From Desulfovibrionaceae bacterium (GTDB lineage Bacteria > Desulfobacterota > Desulfovibrionia > Desulfovibrionales > Desulfovibrionaceae), in NCBI GenBank assembly GCA_015233395.1, contig JADFXV010000001.1, forward strand, positions 1 to 64,000: 64,000 bases of DNA, in the 5' to 3' direction. Made by a program: the position numbers and the translations under genes. The notes under the pieces were generated by a model that saw only the letters and a program-made list of their open reading frames with translations, was not told the DNA's origin and did no database searches. Shown here piece after piece: positions 50,690-60,276 of the stretch. Numbering within the stretch: the stretch's first letter is position 1; each line of letters opens with the position of its first letter.

Positions 50690-52102
50690 ATGCCGGACAT
50701 GATGATGCAAAATAATCCTCACGCTGCGGGCAAAGCGCCCGTCCCGGCGGCAGGCGCAGAGTGCGACCTGCGCGTCGACAGATTGGCCATCGGCGGCAAG
50801 GGCGTGGCCAGACGCGACGGCCTGGTGTATTTTGTGGAGCGCGGATTGCCGGGCCAACTGGTCAGGGGGAAAGTCACGGCGGTCAAAAAACGCTTTGCCG
50901 AGGCTAAGATTGTGACCGTGCTGGAAGAATCGCCGGACCACGCCAAACCGTTTTGTCCGCATTTTCACGAATGCGGCGGCTGTTCCTGGCAGCATCTGCG
51001 TTACGACGCCCAGCTTGAGGCCAAACGCGCGCTTCTGGCGGAAACTTTCGCTCGCCTTGCCTCGTCCAGGGACATCAAGATCGCCACGACTCTCGCTTCG
51101 CCGCACACCCGTCATTTCCGCAATAAGATGGAATTCGCCTTTGGCGGCAATCTCCATTTGGGGTTGCATGCGCTGGGCGACCCGGGTGTGGTTCTGGACA
51201 ATACAACCTGTTTTCTCATGCCGGAGACAGGCGTGGAAATGATGCGCGAGGCCGGCCGCTGGTGCCGCGATTCCGGCGCGTCGGCCTTTGATGCGGCCAG
51301 CGGCCAGGGATTTTGGCGTCACCTGGTGGTGCGCCACGGTTTTGCCGCCGGGCAGTGGATGATCCAGTTGATCACCGCGCCCCACCCCCGGGCCAAAGGC
51401 GTCGGCCGGGCGCTCGCGGCCCACCTGCGCTCCGTGTTTCCCGGGCTGACGGTCTTCGCTCACCACATCCGCCGCGCCAAGACGCCGGTCGCCATCGGCG
51501 AGACGTTGATTTTCAACGACGGCGCTGGGTTTATCGAGGAGACCATCGGCAAGGTCAGCTACCGCATCTCGCCGGGAACGTTCTTCCAGACCAACACTGC
51601 CGCAGCCGGAGTCCTGTACGATCTCATCGTCGAGCGGGCGGAGCTTTCCGGCGTCGAGACGGTCTTTGACCTGTACTGCGGCGGCGGCGGGATCGCTCTG
51701 CAACTGGCCTCCAAGGCGGCCTCGGTGATCGGCTTTGAATCCAGCCCCGAATCCGTGGCCGACGCCGAAGCCAGCGCCGCGCGAAACGGCTTGGACAACT
51801 GCGTCTTCGTTCATGGGGAAGTGCTCGGCGCCTTGCGCCGCAGCGAGCAGCGCCCGGATGTGGTGGTCGTCGATCCGCCGCGCCACGGGGCGCATCCGGA
51901 CATCATGCGTCTGCTCGCCGATATCGGCCCGCGCCGCATTTGTTACGTCTCGTGCGATCCGGCCACCCTGGCGCGCGACGCGAATTTGGCCTTGGACCAT
52001 TATGAGATAAGCTCCATCAGTCCCGTGGACATGTTTCCCCATAGCCATCACGTGGAATGCCTGGTGGTCCTGGATAAAAAAAGCCGGACCAGACAGGCAT
52101 GA
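50690..52102 (+). CDS. rlmD: 23S rRNA (uracil-5-)-methyltransferase, RlmD/TrmA family
   Basis: 470 residues. It opens with a TRAM domain (CDLRVDRLAIGGKGVARRDGLVYFVERGLPG), then has the 4Fe-4S cysteines CPHFHECGGCSW, SPHTRHFRNKMEFAFG, the SAM motif VFDLYCGGGGIALQL, VVVDPPRHGAHP and the catalytic region ICYVSCDPATLARD (nucleophile Cys). The iron-sulfur cluster points to RlmD (m5U1939) or RlmC-like enzymes rather than TrmA. Several ATG codons cluster near the start (50690-50704). It begins the long plus-strand operon that continues into the polysaccharide genes; the next gene overlaps its stop by ATGA. Confidence 0.88.
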   Translation: MPDMMMQNNPHAAGKAPVPAAGAECDLRVDRLAIGGKGVARRDGLVYFVERGLPGQLVRGKVTAVKKRFAEAKIVTVLEESPDHAKPFCPHFHECGGCSWQHLRYDAQLEAKRALLAETFARLASSRDIKIATTLASPHTRHFRNKMEFAFGGNLHLGLHALGDPGVVLDNTTCFLMPETGVEMMREAGRWCRDSGASAFDAASGQGFWRHLVVRHGFAAGQWMIQLITAPHPRAKGVGRALAAHLRSVFPGLTVFAHHIRRAKTPVAIGETLIFNDGAGFIEETIGKVSYRISPGTFFQTNTAAAGVLYDLIVERAELSGVETVFDLYCGGGGIALQLASKAASVIGFESSPESVADAEASAARNGLDNCVFVHGEVLGALRRSEQRPDVVVVDPPRHGAHPDIMRLLADIGPRRICYVSCDPATLARDANLALDHYEISSISPVDMFPHSHHVECLVVLDKKSRTRQA

Positions 52103-52941
52103 ATTCAGCCTCGAACATCAGCGCCGTGGTTCTGACCCTCAACGAGGCCGCGAATCTGCCGCGCTGCCTGGCATCGCTTGCGTTTTCGCGGGAGATTGTT
52201 GTGGTCGACTCCGGAAGTTGCGACGCGACCGCTGCGATTGCCGCCTCGCTCGGAGCCAAGGTTTTCACCCATGTCCCGGACGGCGGTTTCCAATTCGCCG
52301 CGCAACGCAATTGGGCCCTGGATCATTGCGGCTTAAGCGGCGACTGGGTCTTTTTTTTGGACGCCGACGAAGTCGCGCCCGAGGACTTGGCCCGTGAACT
52401 CACCCGGATTTGCGCCCCGGGGGAAACCGATTTTGACGCCTTTGAACTGACGCCAAGGTATCTCTTTTGGGGCAAATGGCTCAAGCGCACGCAGGGTTAT
52501 CCCAACTGGCACCCCAGGCTGGTCCGGCGCGGCCGGGCGCGCTTCGCCGGTGAAATCTGGGAGCATTTTTCCGAAGGCGTGCGCGTCGGACGCATCGATG
52601 TCCCGTACGACCACTACGCCAATTCCAAGGGCTTTGGCGACTGGCTTGCCCGCCATGACCGCTATTCCACCCAGGATGCGGCGAAAATCGTTGATTTTCT
52701 GTCCGCCCCGGACCGGGGGCAGGTTCTCGGCACCGCCCGCAAACTGAGGCTGCGCAAATTGGCCGCCAGGCTCTGGCCGCTGCGCCCGTTCGCGCGTTTT
52801 TTTCTCATGTACGTACTGCGGGGCGGCTTTCTGGAGGGCTTTGCGGCCTTGATGTTTTGCCTTATGTATTTTTTCTACGAACTGATGATCGTCATCAAGA
52901 TCATCGAGCAAAAGCGCCTGCGGCGCGGCGAAGCTCTTTAG
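52099..52941 (+). CDS. Glycosyltransferase family 2 (WaaE/KdtX-like)
   Basis: 280 residues of GT-A fold: ISAVVLTLNEAANLPRCLASL, IVVVDSGSCDATAAIA (nucleotide-sugar site), WVFFLDADEVAPEDL (DxD-like), and LFWGKWLKRTQGYPNWHPRLVRRGRARF, a segment typical of LPS-core beta-glucosyltransferases of the WaaE/KdtX type. Two hydrophobic segments near the end (RFFLMYVLRGGFLEGFAAL, MFCLMYFFYELMIVI) suggest membrane attachment. Coupled to rlmD by ATGA, it starts the surface-polysaccharide part of the operon. Confidence 0.87.
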   Translation: MNSASNISAVVLTLNEAANLPRCLASLAFSREIVVVDSGSCDATAAIAASLGAKVFTHVPDGGFQFAAQRNWALDHCGLSGDWVFFLDADEVAPEDLARELTRICAPGETDFDAFELTPRYLFWGKWLKRTQGYPNWHPRLVRRGRARFAGEIWEHFSEGVRVGRIDVPYDHYANSKGFGDWLARHDRYSTQDAAKIVDFLSAPDRGQVLGTARKLRLRKLAARLWPLRPFARFFLMYVLRGGFLEGFAALMFCLMYFFYELMIVIKIIEQKRLRRGEAL

Positions 52942-52962
52942 CCCGTGCGGCGCTGTATCCAC

Positions 52963-53991
52963 ATGAAAAAAAAGCTCCTGTTTCTTGGCGACGACTCGCC
53001 TCTGACCAATTCCTGGTACCGGACGAAAAGCCTCGCTCGCATTGGCTTCGATGTCGTCCATCTCAATCCCCGCAATTTCACTCCTCGCCTGTACCCCGTG
53101 CCCGGACTGTGCAACCGCCTGGGAAATCCGGTCCTGCCTCGTCTGGTCGAATACGGGGTGATGTCGCGCATCGGGGGAGCGCATTTTGATTGCGTCTGGG
53201 TGGACAACGGCGAGCTGGTCGGCCCCGGGCTCTTGCGAAAACTCGCCAAGCAGGCCGGTTTTCTGGTCAATTACAATGTGGATGATCCTTACGGAACCCG
53301 CGACGGCCGGATGTGGCGCGTCTATCTGCACGCCGTGCCGTATTACGACTTGGTCATGGTGGTGCGTCAGGAAAACGTGGCCGAAGCCGAAGCTGCGGGG
53401 GCGAAAAAGGTCCGGCTCGTGTATCGGTTTTACGACCCCGTGGCCTACGCGCAAAGGACCCTGACGAAGGAACTCTCAGCAGCCTGGGCGAGCGAAGTCC
53501 TGTTCGTGGGCACCTGGATGCCCGAGCGAGGGCCGTTTATGACGCGGCTGCTCGATTTGGGCGTGCCGCTGACCATCTGCGGCAACGACTGGAATTTGGC
53601 TCCGCAGCGCGAGCGCTTGAAACCCGTCTGGAAGCGGCGCGGGCTGATGGGCGACGATTACGCCTACGCCATCCAGTGCGCCAAGGTGAATCTGGGGCTG
53701 TGCTCCAAGGGCAATCGCGACCGTCACACCACCAGGTCGCTTGAGATACCGGCTCTGGGAGGGCTGTTGTGCGCTGTGCGCACCGATGAGCACCTCCGGC
53801 TTTATCAAGAAGACGTGGAAGCCCTGTTCTGGGACGGCCCGGAGGAATGCGCCGCCAAGTGCCAAAAAGCCCTTGCCGATCCGGGGGGCGCTGCGGCCGT
53901 GGCCGCCGCCGGGACGAGCAAATTGGGAAGTCTCGGCCTGGACAGCGATACGGTGATGGCCGCCATCCTGCGGGAACACAATGTGCTGTAA
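52963..53991 (+). CDS. Glycosyltransferase of the CgeB/GT-B type
   Basis: 342 residues from the ATG at 52963; a GTG at 52945 gives six more. It has a GT-B style opening (MKKKLLFLGDDSPLTNSWYR), FDCVWVDNGELVGPGLL, NYNVDDPYGTRDGRMW, YYDLVMVVRQENVAEAE, VLFVGTWMPERGPFM and a C-terminal nucleotide-sugar region (CAKVNLGLCSKGNRDRHTTRSLEIPALGG). The C-terminal part resembles the glycosyltransferase domain of spore maturation protein CgeB-type enzymes. The acceptor and sugar are unknown. The gene follows family 2 transferase 52099-52941 by 21 bases. Confidence 0.7.
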   Translation: MKKKLLFLGDDSPLTNSWYRTKSLARIGFDVVHLNPRNFTPRLYPVPGLCNRLGNPVLPRLVEYGVMSRIGGAHFDCVWVDNGELVGPGLLRKLAKQAGFLVNYNVDDPYGTRDGRMWRVYLHAVPYYDLVMVVRQENVAEAEAAGAKKVRLVYRFYDPVAYAQRTLTKELSAAWASEVLFVGTWMPERGPFMTRLLDLGVPLTICGNDWNLAPQRERLKPVWKRRGLMGDDYAYAIQCAKVNLGLCSKGNRDRHTTRSLEIPALGGLLCAVRTDEHLRLYQEDVEALFWDGPEECAAKCQKALADPGGAAAVAAAGTSKLGSLGLDSDTVMAAILREHNVL

Positions 53992-54030
53992 GCGTCTGTC
54001 CATTCCGGTTATAGAGGCGAGGGCGGGGGC

Positions 54031-55224
54031 ATGAGCAAGGCGAAGTTGCGCCTGGCCGCTCTGGCCACTCACCCGGTCCAGTATTTCGCTCCGGTTTTTC
54101 GCGCCCTGGCGGCGCAAAGCGACCTGGAGCTGAAGGTGTTTTTTGGCTGCCCGCATGGGCTCGCCGGCGAGATCGACCCTTTTTTCAAAACGCCCGTGGC
54201 CTGGGACAGCGCTCCGGTTGCGGGGTTCGCGCACGCTTTTGTGTCCGGGGAGCCGCTTACGGCGCTCACGGGGCGCTGCGGAGCGGCCCTGGGACTGCGC
54301 GCCGCGCGTCAGATTGCGGACTTTAAGCCGGACGGGGTGCTGATTTTCAGCTATTCGCCCGCGTTTATCACCGCAGCCACCTGTTTTTTGGCGGCCAGGG
54401 GGCGCCGGCTGTTTCTTCGCGCCGAAACCACGGACGTGGACCACGACCGAACGGGCGCGAAAAACGCCCTGCGCGATTTTTTACTGCGGGGCTATTACCG
54501 CTTGTTCGAGCATGTCTTTCCGATCGGAACGCATTCCCGGGAACATTACCTGCGCCTTGGAGTGAGTCCCTCGCGCATGACCACGGCCAGGTATGCCGTT
54601 GACTTCGATTTTTTTCAGGGCCAGACGGCAATCTGGAATCCCAGGCGCGAGGCGCTGCGCGCCGAGGCCGGGATCGCCCCGGGAGACAAGGCGCTGCTTT
54701 TTTGCGGTAAACTGCACAAGCCCAAAGATCCGCTTTTGATCGCCCGGGCGCTCGCGCTTCTTTCTCCGGAGACGGCGGGCCGCACGTGGCTCTATGTGGT
54801 CGGCGACGGCGACTTGCGTGACGCGCTCACGGCGGAATCCCGGGCTGTGTTGGGGGAGCGGGCGGTTTTCGTGGGATTTAAGAATCAGACCGAACTCGGC
54901 CGGTACTACGCCTTGTGCGACGCTTTGGTGCTGCCTTCGCAAACCGGGGAAACCTGGGGCTTGGTGGTCAATGAAGCGCTTGAGTTCGGTCTGTATGTCC
55001 TGGCCAGCTCCCGGGTCGGCTGCGCGCCGGATCTTATTGTCGATGGCCAGACCGGTTTCGTCTTTCCCGCTGGCGACGAACGCGCTTTGGCTGAGGCCAT
55101 CGAGAAGCTGCCCGCGCTTGCGGCCATGGTTTGTTTGCAGGCCCCGTTGCCTCGTCCCGGCGATTTGGCCCGGGCGGTCTCCCTGGCGCTTGGCGGCGCG
55201 AGCCGAACGGGGGCTGCGGAATAA
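54031..55224 (+). CDS. Glycosyltransferase family 4
   Basis: 397 residues, GT-B. N-terminal half: AALATHPVQYFAPVFRALA, GVLIFSYSPAFITAAT. C-terminal half: ALLFCGKLHKPKDPLLIARAL, LYVVGDGDLRDAL, VFVGFKNQTELGRYYALCDALVLPSQTGETWGLVVNEALEFGLYVLAS, the typical E-x7-E retaining motif region. Its stop overlaps the flippase start by one base (TAATG). The specific sugar is not predictable. Confidence 0.85.
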   Translation: MSKAKLRLAALATHPVQYFAPVFRALAAQSDLELKVFFGCPHGLAGEIDPFFKTPVAWDSAPVAGFAHAFVSGEPLTALTGRCGAALGLRAARQIADFKPDGVLIFSYSPAFITAATCFLAARGRRLFLRAETTDVDHDRTGAKNALRDFLLRGYYRLFEHVFPIGTHSREHYLRLGVSPSRMTTARYAVDFDFFQGQTAIWNPRREALRAEAGIAPGDKALLFCGKLHKPKDPLLIARALALLSPETAGRTWLYVVGDGDLRDALTAESRAVLGERAVFVGFKNQTELGRYYALCDALVLPSQTGETWGLVVNEALEFGLYVLASSRVGCAPDLIVDGQTGFVFPAGDERALAEAIEKLPALAAMVCLQAPLPRPGDLARAVSLALGGASRTGAAE

Positions 55225-56450
55225 TGCGCAAGCTTGCAAGCAGCGACATGCGCCGGGCCTTCTGGCGGTCGATCAGCTGGGAATTTTTTCTGGCCGCGCT
55301 GACAGTGCCGGCCTCCATCCTGCTCAACCGCTCACTCGGCGCGGAAGGCAGGGGGCTTTTGACCCTTGTCCAACTCGTGCCGACCACGATTTTCACCCTG
55401 GGCACCTGCCAATGGGACCGGCTGGCCAAGGGGGCGATCACCTCGGGCCAGATGACCAGCGCCGAAGCCTGGCGCCGGACAAAATATTACGCCGTCATCT
55501 TGTCGGCAGTGTTCATCCCGGTGAGCATCGTGGGAAGTTTGTTCTATGAAGCCGTGCCTCTTGAAAGCCGCTGGTTGTCGGTGCTCTATTCCTTCAATTT
55601 TCCTTTGTATTTTCTCAAGGGTTCTCTCGGAGCGATCTTCCTGGCCGCCGGGAGCATCACCGGGCAGTACCGGATGAACGTCGGCTATCAGGGAGGCTAT
55701 CTGGTTTTGCTCACGCTGTATTTTCTGACTGGGACCATCAGCGTGGAAGGCATGCTGGTGATCTACGTGCTCATCTACGCGTTGTCTTACTGGATCGGTC
55801 TGGCCATGAAAAAAGAGATTCTGCGCGGCGCCGTCGAAACGACCAAGCCGACCTTGTCGCCACTGCGTAAGGGATTTATCCCCTTCGCCCTGGAGACCCT
55901 GGGAGGACGGGCCGACGACTGGGCATTTTCCTTCTTCGCCGATCTCGCCACATTGGGCTCTTACGCCGCCATCACAGCCTTGATGATGCCCATGAATCTC
56001 ATTTCCAACGCCATGCTCAACGCAGCCACCGCCAAGCTCAATTGGAGCGACCGGGCCGCCGTGCTGCGGTACTTGGTCAAGAGCATACTCATTCTGCTCG
56101 GCTTTACGGTCCTGGTCTCGGTCCTGGGTTTGGCTTTCGGGAAGTCGACCTTATATTTCGTCTTGGGCAAGAGCTTCGCCGATGCGGCCTGGATGATACC
56201 GTGGGTGGCCGGTATCGTGCTGGCCAACGCAGCGGGCTTCCAGTTTCACATCGCCCTGCAACTTTCCGGGCGAGAGAAAGAATATCTCGTCATCCAGGCG
56301 GCGACCCCGGCGGCGCGGCTTGTTCTCGCATTGGCCTGCGGGGCCATGTTCGGATCGATGGGCATAGTGATCGGACTGATAGCCAACGGGATCATCCGCA
56401 CGGCGCTTTGCGCGGGCGTCATGTTCGGCAAGGGGGCTCGGGCGTCATGA
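55224..56450 (+). CDS. Polysaccharide flippase (Wzx/oligosaccharide exporter type)
   Basis: 408 residues from the ATG overlapping the upstream stop; the open frame to 55131 lies inside that transferase. About 12 hydrophobic segments fill the length, with short charged loops. The early segment SWEFFLAALTVPASILLNRSLGAEGRGLLTLVQLVP is typical of polysaccharide transporters (MOP superfamily: 'a..lGaegrG...l'). It should flip undecaprenyl-linked repeat units across the inner membrane for the polymerase downstream. Its stop overlaps the next ATG by four bases. Confidence 0.82.
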   Translation: MRKLASSDMRRAFWRSISWEFFLAALTVPASILLNRSLGAEGRGLLTLVQLVPTTIFTLGTCQWDRLAKGAITSGQMTSAEAWRRTKYYAVILSAVFIPVSIVGSLFYEAVPLESRWLSVLYSFNFPLYFLKGSLGAIFLAAGSITGQYRMNVGYQGGYLVLLTLYFLTGTISVEGMLVIYVLIYALSYWIGLAMKKEILRGAVETTKPTLSPLRKGFIPFALETLGGRADDWAFSFFADLATLGSYAAITALMMPMNLISNAMLNAATAKLNWSDRAAVLRYLVKSILILLGFTVLVSVLGLAFGKSTLYFVLGKSFADAAWMIPWVAGIVLANAAGFQFHIALQLSGREKEYLVIQAATPAARLVLALACGAMFGSMGIVIGLIANGIIRTALCAGVMFGKGARAS

Positions 56451-57631
56451 AGATCACGATCATAGTCGGCGGACGCTGGCATGCTTTCGATCTGGCCCGG
56501 GAACTGCATAAACAGGGGTGCCTCCACCGCTTGATTACTAATTATTTCACGAGCAAAACCAGGCAGTTCGGCATTCCCGACGACAAAGTCGTCAGCCTGC
56601 CCTCGACGTATTTTCTTGAAAAGGCAATCGATAGGCTGGCCCGGGGACGTTTAAACGTTCCGATGCAATACTTCCGACATGTGGTTTTTGCGCGCCAAGC
56701 CGTCAAATTCCTGGAGGGAAGCGACCTGGTCCATGCCTGGGCGAGCTTTGCCGCCCCGGCTATCGGTTGGTGCGGCGAACGCGGAGTTCCGGTTGTTCTG
56801 GAGCGGGGGTCGTCGCACATCGGCTATCAAACCGAGATACTCGGCGAAGAGCAGCGGCTTTTGGGGCTTGATTGTCCGATCACCCATCCCAGAATCGTGG
56901 CCATGGAGCATGACGAGTACCGGACCGCCGACCGGATCGCCGTGCCGAGCGGTTTTGTCCGCGAGAGTTTTTTGGCCAAGGGGACTCCACGTGAGAAACT
57001 GGCCTATAATCCGTACGGCGTCAGTCTCGATCTGTTCCGGCCCGGGGCGAGAAGAACGGGGCCGTTTCGGATCATTTTCGCGGGCTCCTTGAGCTACCGC
57101 AAAGGAATCCATTACCTGAAAGAAGGATTCTTACGAGCCGGCTTGGCCGACGCCGAATTGCGACTCATCGGCGGAGCGGCCAAGGAAACGCCGTTGCTTC
57201 TCAAGGGAGCGGGCGAGCGGGTAATCACCGCCGGGCATGTCCCTCAGGCAGACTTGGTGCGGCATTACCAAGCGGGCGACGTCTTCGCCATCGCCAGCAT
57301 CGAGGAGGGCCTGGCCATGGTCCAGGCCCAGGCCCTGGCCAGCGGCCTGCCCCTGATCTGCACGACTAACACCGGCGGGGAAGACCTGTTGCGGCTTTGC
57401 ACCGATGAGGCGCCCCGCGAACAGCAAGGCGGGATACGGGAATACCCGGCGGGATACGTTGTGCCTATACGCGACCCCGGGGCTATTGCCTGGTGTCTGC
57501 GGGCGCTTTATGAAGACAGGCGGCTGCTTGAAGAGAAACGGGAGGCCGCCTTGCAAATCCACGAAAAACGCCTGGATTGGACCGCCTATGCCACGCGCAA
57601 CGTGGCTTTGTACGAAACCCTGCTGCACTGA
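56447..57631 (+). CDS. Glycosyltransferase family 4
   Basis: 394 residues from the ATG at 56447 (ATGA overlap); the longer open frame lies within the flippase. GT-B signatures: ITIIVGGRWHAFDLARELHKQG, LVHAWASFAAPAIGW, VVLERGSSHIGYQ, IAVPSGFVRESFLAKG, FRIIFAGSLSYRKGIHYL and EEGLAMVQAQALASGLPLICTTNTGGEDLL (E-x7-E region). It may add a residue to the repeat unit; sugar unknown. Confidence 0.87.
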   Translation: MKITIIVGGRWHAFDLARELHKQGCLHRLITNYFTSKTRQFGIPDDKVVSLPSTYFLEKAIDRLARGRLNVPMQYFRHVVFARQAVKFLEGSDLVHAWASFAAPAIGWCGERGVPVVLERGSSHIGYQTEILGEEQRLLGLDCPITHPRIVAMEHDEYRTADRIAVPSGFVRESFLAKGTPREKLAYNPYGVSLDLFRPGARRTGPFRIIFAGSLSYRKGIHYLKEGFLRAGLADAELRLIGGAAKETPLLLKGAGERVITAGHVPQADLVRHYQAGDVFAIASIEEGLAMVQAQALASGLPLICTTNTGGEDLLRLCTDEAPREQQGGIREYPAGYVVPIRDPGAIAWCLRALYEDRRLLEEKREAALQIHEKRLDWTAYATRNVALYETLLH

Positions 57632-57658
57632 GGGGAACCACGAATTGGGAACCATCTT

Positions 57659-59185
57659 GTGATTGCCGCGCGCGGAACCCAAGCAAGTCCAAGCCGGCGG
57701 CTTGAACTGCGGCGTTTGGGCGGACCGCTTGGCGTAATGGCTCTGGCGGTTTTGGTCTGCGCCGTCGTGTGCGCCTGCTTGGCCCTGGCTGAGATATCCC
57801 TCGGACTCTTCGCCTTGGGGGTCACGCTGAGCTTTTTTCGGCTCGCCCTGAGGTCGGATCGCCCGGAAGCGAGATTTCTGCTCCTGGCCTGGCTGTCCGG
57901 ACAAAATCTCGCCTGGGTCATCGGTTTTTTGGGTTATTATTATCTCCCCAGACCCGAAGACTTTGAACTTGGCCTGCAGACAAGCCTGAGTTTGTATTTG
58001 GTCAATCTTTCGATCTGGGGGGCGATTTTGGGTGGTTTGGCGGCCATGCCCCCAAGAAAGGCGCTTGGGCCGGCAACAGCCTTTTTCTCCCTGCCCAAGG
58101 CCGGACTCCGGCAGCTGGCGTACGTCTTCGGAGGCGTCAGCCTGTGCTACGCGCTGCTTTCCCTGGCGGCCGGGGCCATAAACGCCCGCTGGAGCCATCT
58201 TGAGACCGGGAGCATCCGCTATTATCTCGATGCGGTATTTATTGTGCTCTATTGTTTTTATTTCTTTCTCGGGGCGTCGATGCGCCCGGGTTTGGGCAGT
58301 CGCGCCAACCTAACTCGTCTGGGGCTTTTGGCGGCAGGTTTGGCCATCATCGGTTTTTCCGGAAGCCGGGCCTTCGGTCTTCGCCTCGGCATTTATTTTC
58401 TGGCCGGCCTGCTTTTCAGTCCCTTGCCTTTGCGGCGAATACTGTCCGGGCTGGCGAAATTTTTACCCTGGGCTCTGGTGTTCACGTTCGTTATCGGAGC
58501 GGCGAGGGGCGGAACGAATTTCTCGGAAGTCGGATTGCAGGAACGCCTCGTCCTGATGGTTGATGCGCTTACAGGCAAACTGGAGGCCAAAGGCGAGTTG
58601 CAGAATTATCCGGTCTTTTCCATTTTTGAGCGCCTGGCCACGCCCCAGGGCCAAACGGTCATCGACGATGTGGTCGAAACGGGGAAAATGCGCGGATTTC
58701 TCAATTTCGAACGCATTTGGACTTTTTTCCTGCCCAAGGTGGTCGTGGGGGAGAAAAAACCGGCAGACGACGGCTACGAAAGGCTCATTGAGCACCACAA
58801 TTTCCGTGACGATCCCGGGACCAGCGCGCCGATTACGTTTTTGGCCGACGCGTTTGAGCGGGGAGGCGAATTGTGGGTTTTCATTAGTGCGCTGCTGCTT
58901 GGCTTTTGGTTGACCGCGTTGGGTAGGCTTATTACCCGGATGGGCGATCCCTGCTTGCGCGCTATTGTGCTGATGCATTGCGCTATTGTGAGCCTGGAAA
59001 TGTATCCGCGCTCGCTGCTTGGGACGCTCAGCGCGGTAACGTATGGTTTTGGCCGGGACGCGATTATCATTTTGGGTGTCGCTGCAATCGGTTTGGCGCT
59101 CTGGTATCTGACCGGCAAGATCCTTCGAGAAGTTTTTGAGTATTTGGCCGAACGCGCGGACGCAACGCCTGGTGGGCGTATATGA
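57659..59185 (+). CDS. O-antigen polymerase-like integral membrane protein (Wzy-like)
   Basis: 508 residues with a GTG start (a later ATG at about residue 27 is an alternative). It has about 11 or 12 hydrophobic segments and one large loop of about 100 residues (from RGGTNFSEVGLQERL through FLPKVVVGEKKPADDGYERLIEHHNFRDDP). This layout, and the cluster context with flippase, transferases and a distant Wzz-like gene, fits a repeat-unit polymerase. Sequence conservation among polymerases is poor, so the call rests on topology and context. Its stop overlaps the next gene by ATGA. Confidence 0.65.
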   Translation: MIAARGTQASPSRRLELRRLGGPLGVMALAVLVCAVVCACLALAEISLGLFALGVTLSFFRLALRSDRPEARFLLLAWLSGQNLAWVIGFLGYYYLPRPEDFELGLQTSLSLYLVNLSIWGAILGGLAAMPPRKALGPATAFFSLPKAGLRQLAYVFGGVSLCYALLSLAAGAINARWSHLETGSIRYYLDAVFIVLYCFYFFLGASMRPGLGSRANLTRLGLLAAGLAIIGFSGSRAFGLRLGIYFLAGLLFSPLPLRRILSGLAKFLPWALVFTFVIGAARGGTNFSEVGLQERLVLMVDALTGKLEAKGELQNYPVFSIFERLATPQGQTVIDDVVETGKMRGFLNFERIWTFFLPKVVVGEKKPADDGYERLIEHHNFRDDPGTSAPITFLADAFERGGELWVFISALLLGFWLTALGRLITRMGDPCLRAIVLMHCAIVSLEMYPRSLLGTLSAVTYGFGRDAIIILGVAAIGLALWYLTGKILREVFEYLAERADATPGGRI

Positions 59186-60276
59186 TACTGTGCCCGGAGT
59201 TTTTTGACGGACGCGCCAATGGCGTCGGCCGTGTCAGCGGCGTTTTTTTCGACTGTCTCCGCGAGACGGGCCGGACGCCTTTGGTCTGGTCGGCCAACGA
59301 ACCGGACGCTCATTGCCGGGGACAAGGCGGCCGGGGCTTTGGGCGCAATTATATCAAGATGATGGCCGCCGCTGCTTGCGGTCGTATCGCCAAGCCCGCC
59401 CCAGCGGTCATCGCCTGTATGCATCTGGGCCTGTCCCCGGCGGCCCGGCTCCTGGCCGCCAGAACCGGCGCGCCCTACGTTGTTTTTCTCCACGGGGTCG
59501 AGGCCTGGAGGCCGCTTCGCGGCCGGAGCCGCTGGGGGCTCGCCAAAGCGGCTTTGCTCATGGCCAATTCCCGGTTCACCTTACGCGGTTTCGTTCAGGC
59601 CAATCCCGAGTGCGCCAGCCTGCCTTCCGTCATTACCGCGCTTGGCGTCGGCGAGCCCGGAGAAGCGCCGCCGGAAGGCCAGACGCCAAACCGCGGCATC
59701 CTTATCGTGTCCCGGATGGACAAGGCCGACGACTACAAGGGGCACCGCGTTTTGATTCAAGCCTTGGGGCTTTTGGTCGGCCGGTTTCCGGACGTCCGGC
59801 TCACGGTTTCCGGCGACGGCGATGACCGGGCCGGCATCGAAGCCTACGCCGCCTCCATGCCCTATGCCGGGCATATCGAATTTGTCGGCCGCGTGCCGGA
59901 CGACCGGCTTGACCGCTTGTACGCGCAAAGCGCCGTCTTCGCCATGCCTTCGGCCGGCGAAGGGTTCGGCTTAGTGTTTTTGGAGGCCATGGCCCACGGC
60001 TTGCCGTGTATCTGCGGCGACCGGGACGCTTCCGGGGAGGTGGTGGCGGACGGTCTGACCGGGTATTGCCTGCCGCCTGGCGATCCCGCAGCGGTCGCCG
60101 AAGGGGTGGGGCGCTTGCTGGCCGATGAGAGCTTGCGCCGCCGTTTCGGCGAGGCCGGGCGTTCGCGCTACCTTGCCGAATTTACCGGTGAACATTTCAA
60201 GCGTCGTATCCGGAGCGCCCTTGCCTTGGCGACCGGGCGGCCCTCCTGGCCGGAGTCGAAAGCGTGTGCGGCATAG
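59182..60276 (+). CDS. Glycosyltransferase family 4
   Basis: 364 residues, GT-B. It starts MILCPEFFDGRANGVGRVSGVFF, with a glycine-rich N-terminal loop, followed by PYVVFLHGVEAWRPL, LLMANSRFTL, GILIVSRMDKADDYKGHRVLIQAL, LTVSGDGDDRAGIEAY, EFVGRVPDDRLDRLYAQSAVFAMPSAGEGFGLVFLEAMAHGLPCICG, and a strongly conserved C-terminal EGFGLVFLE nucleotide-sugar site. It overlaps both neighbours (ATGA at the start, 13 bases at the end), so translation is coupled. Confidence 0.9.
   Translation: MILCPEFFDGRANGVGRVSGVFFDCLRETGRTPLVWSANEPDAHCRGQGGRGFGRNYIKMMAAAACGRIAKPAPAVIACMHLGLSPAARLLAARTGAPYVVFLHGVEAWRPLRGRSRWGLAKAALLMANSRFTLRGFVQANPECASLPSVITALGVGEPGEAPPEGQTPNRGILIVSRMDKADDYKGHRVLIQALGLLVGRFPDVRLTVSGDGDDRAGIEAYAASMPYAGHIEFVGRVPDDRLDRLYAQSAVFAMPSAGEGFGLVFLEAMAHGLPCICGDRDASGEVVADGLTGYCLPPGDPAAVAEGVGRLLADESLRRRFGEAGRSRYLAEFTGEHFKRRIRSALALATGRPSWPESKACAA

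Noticed and set aside
50379-50715. Several short frames on both strands after the oxidoreductase gamma gene, and a possible terminator at the T-tracts near 50576-50590
   Set aside because: The frames overlap one another with Arg/Pro/Gly-rich or Lys-rich low-complexity products. The T-tracts are about ten bases from only a four-base stem, too weak to call a terminator.
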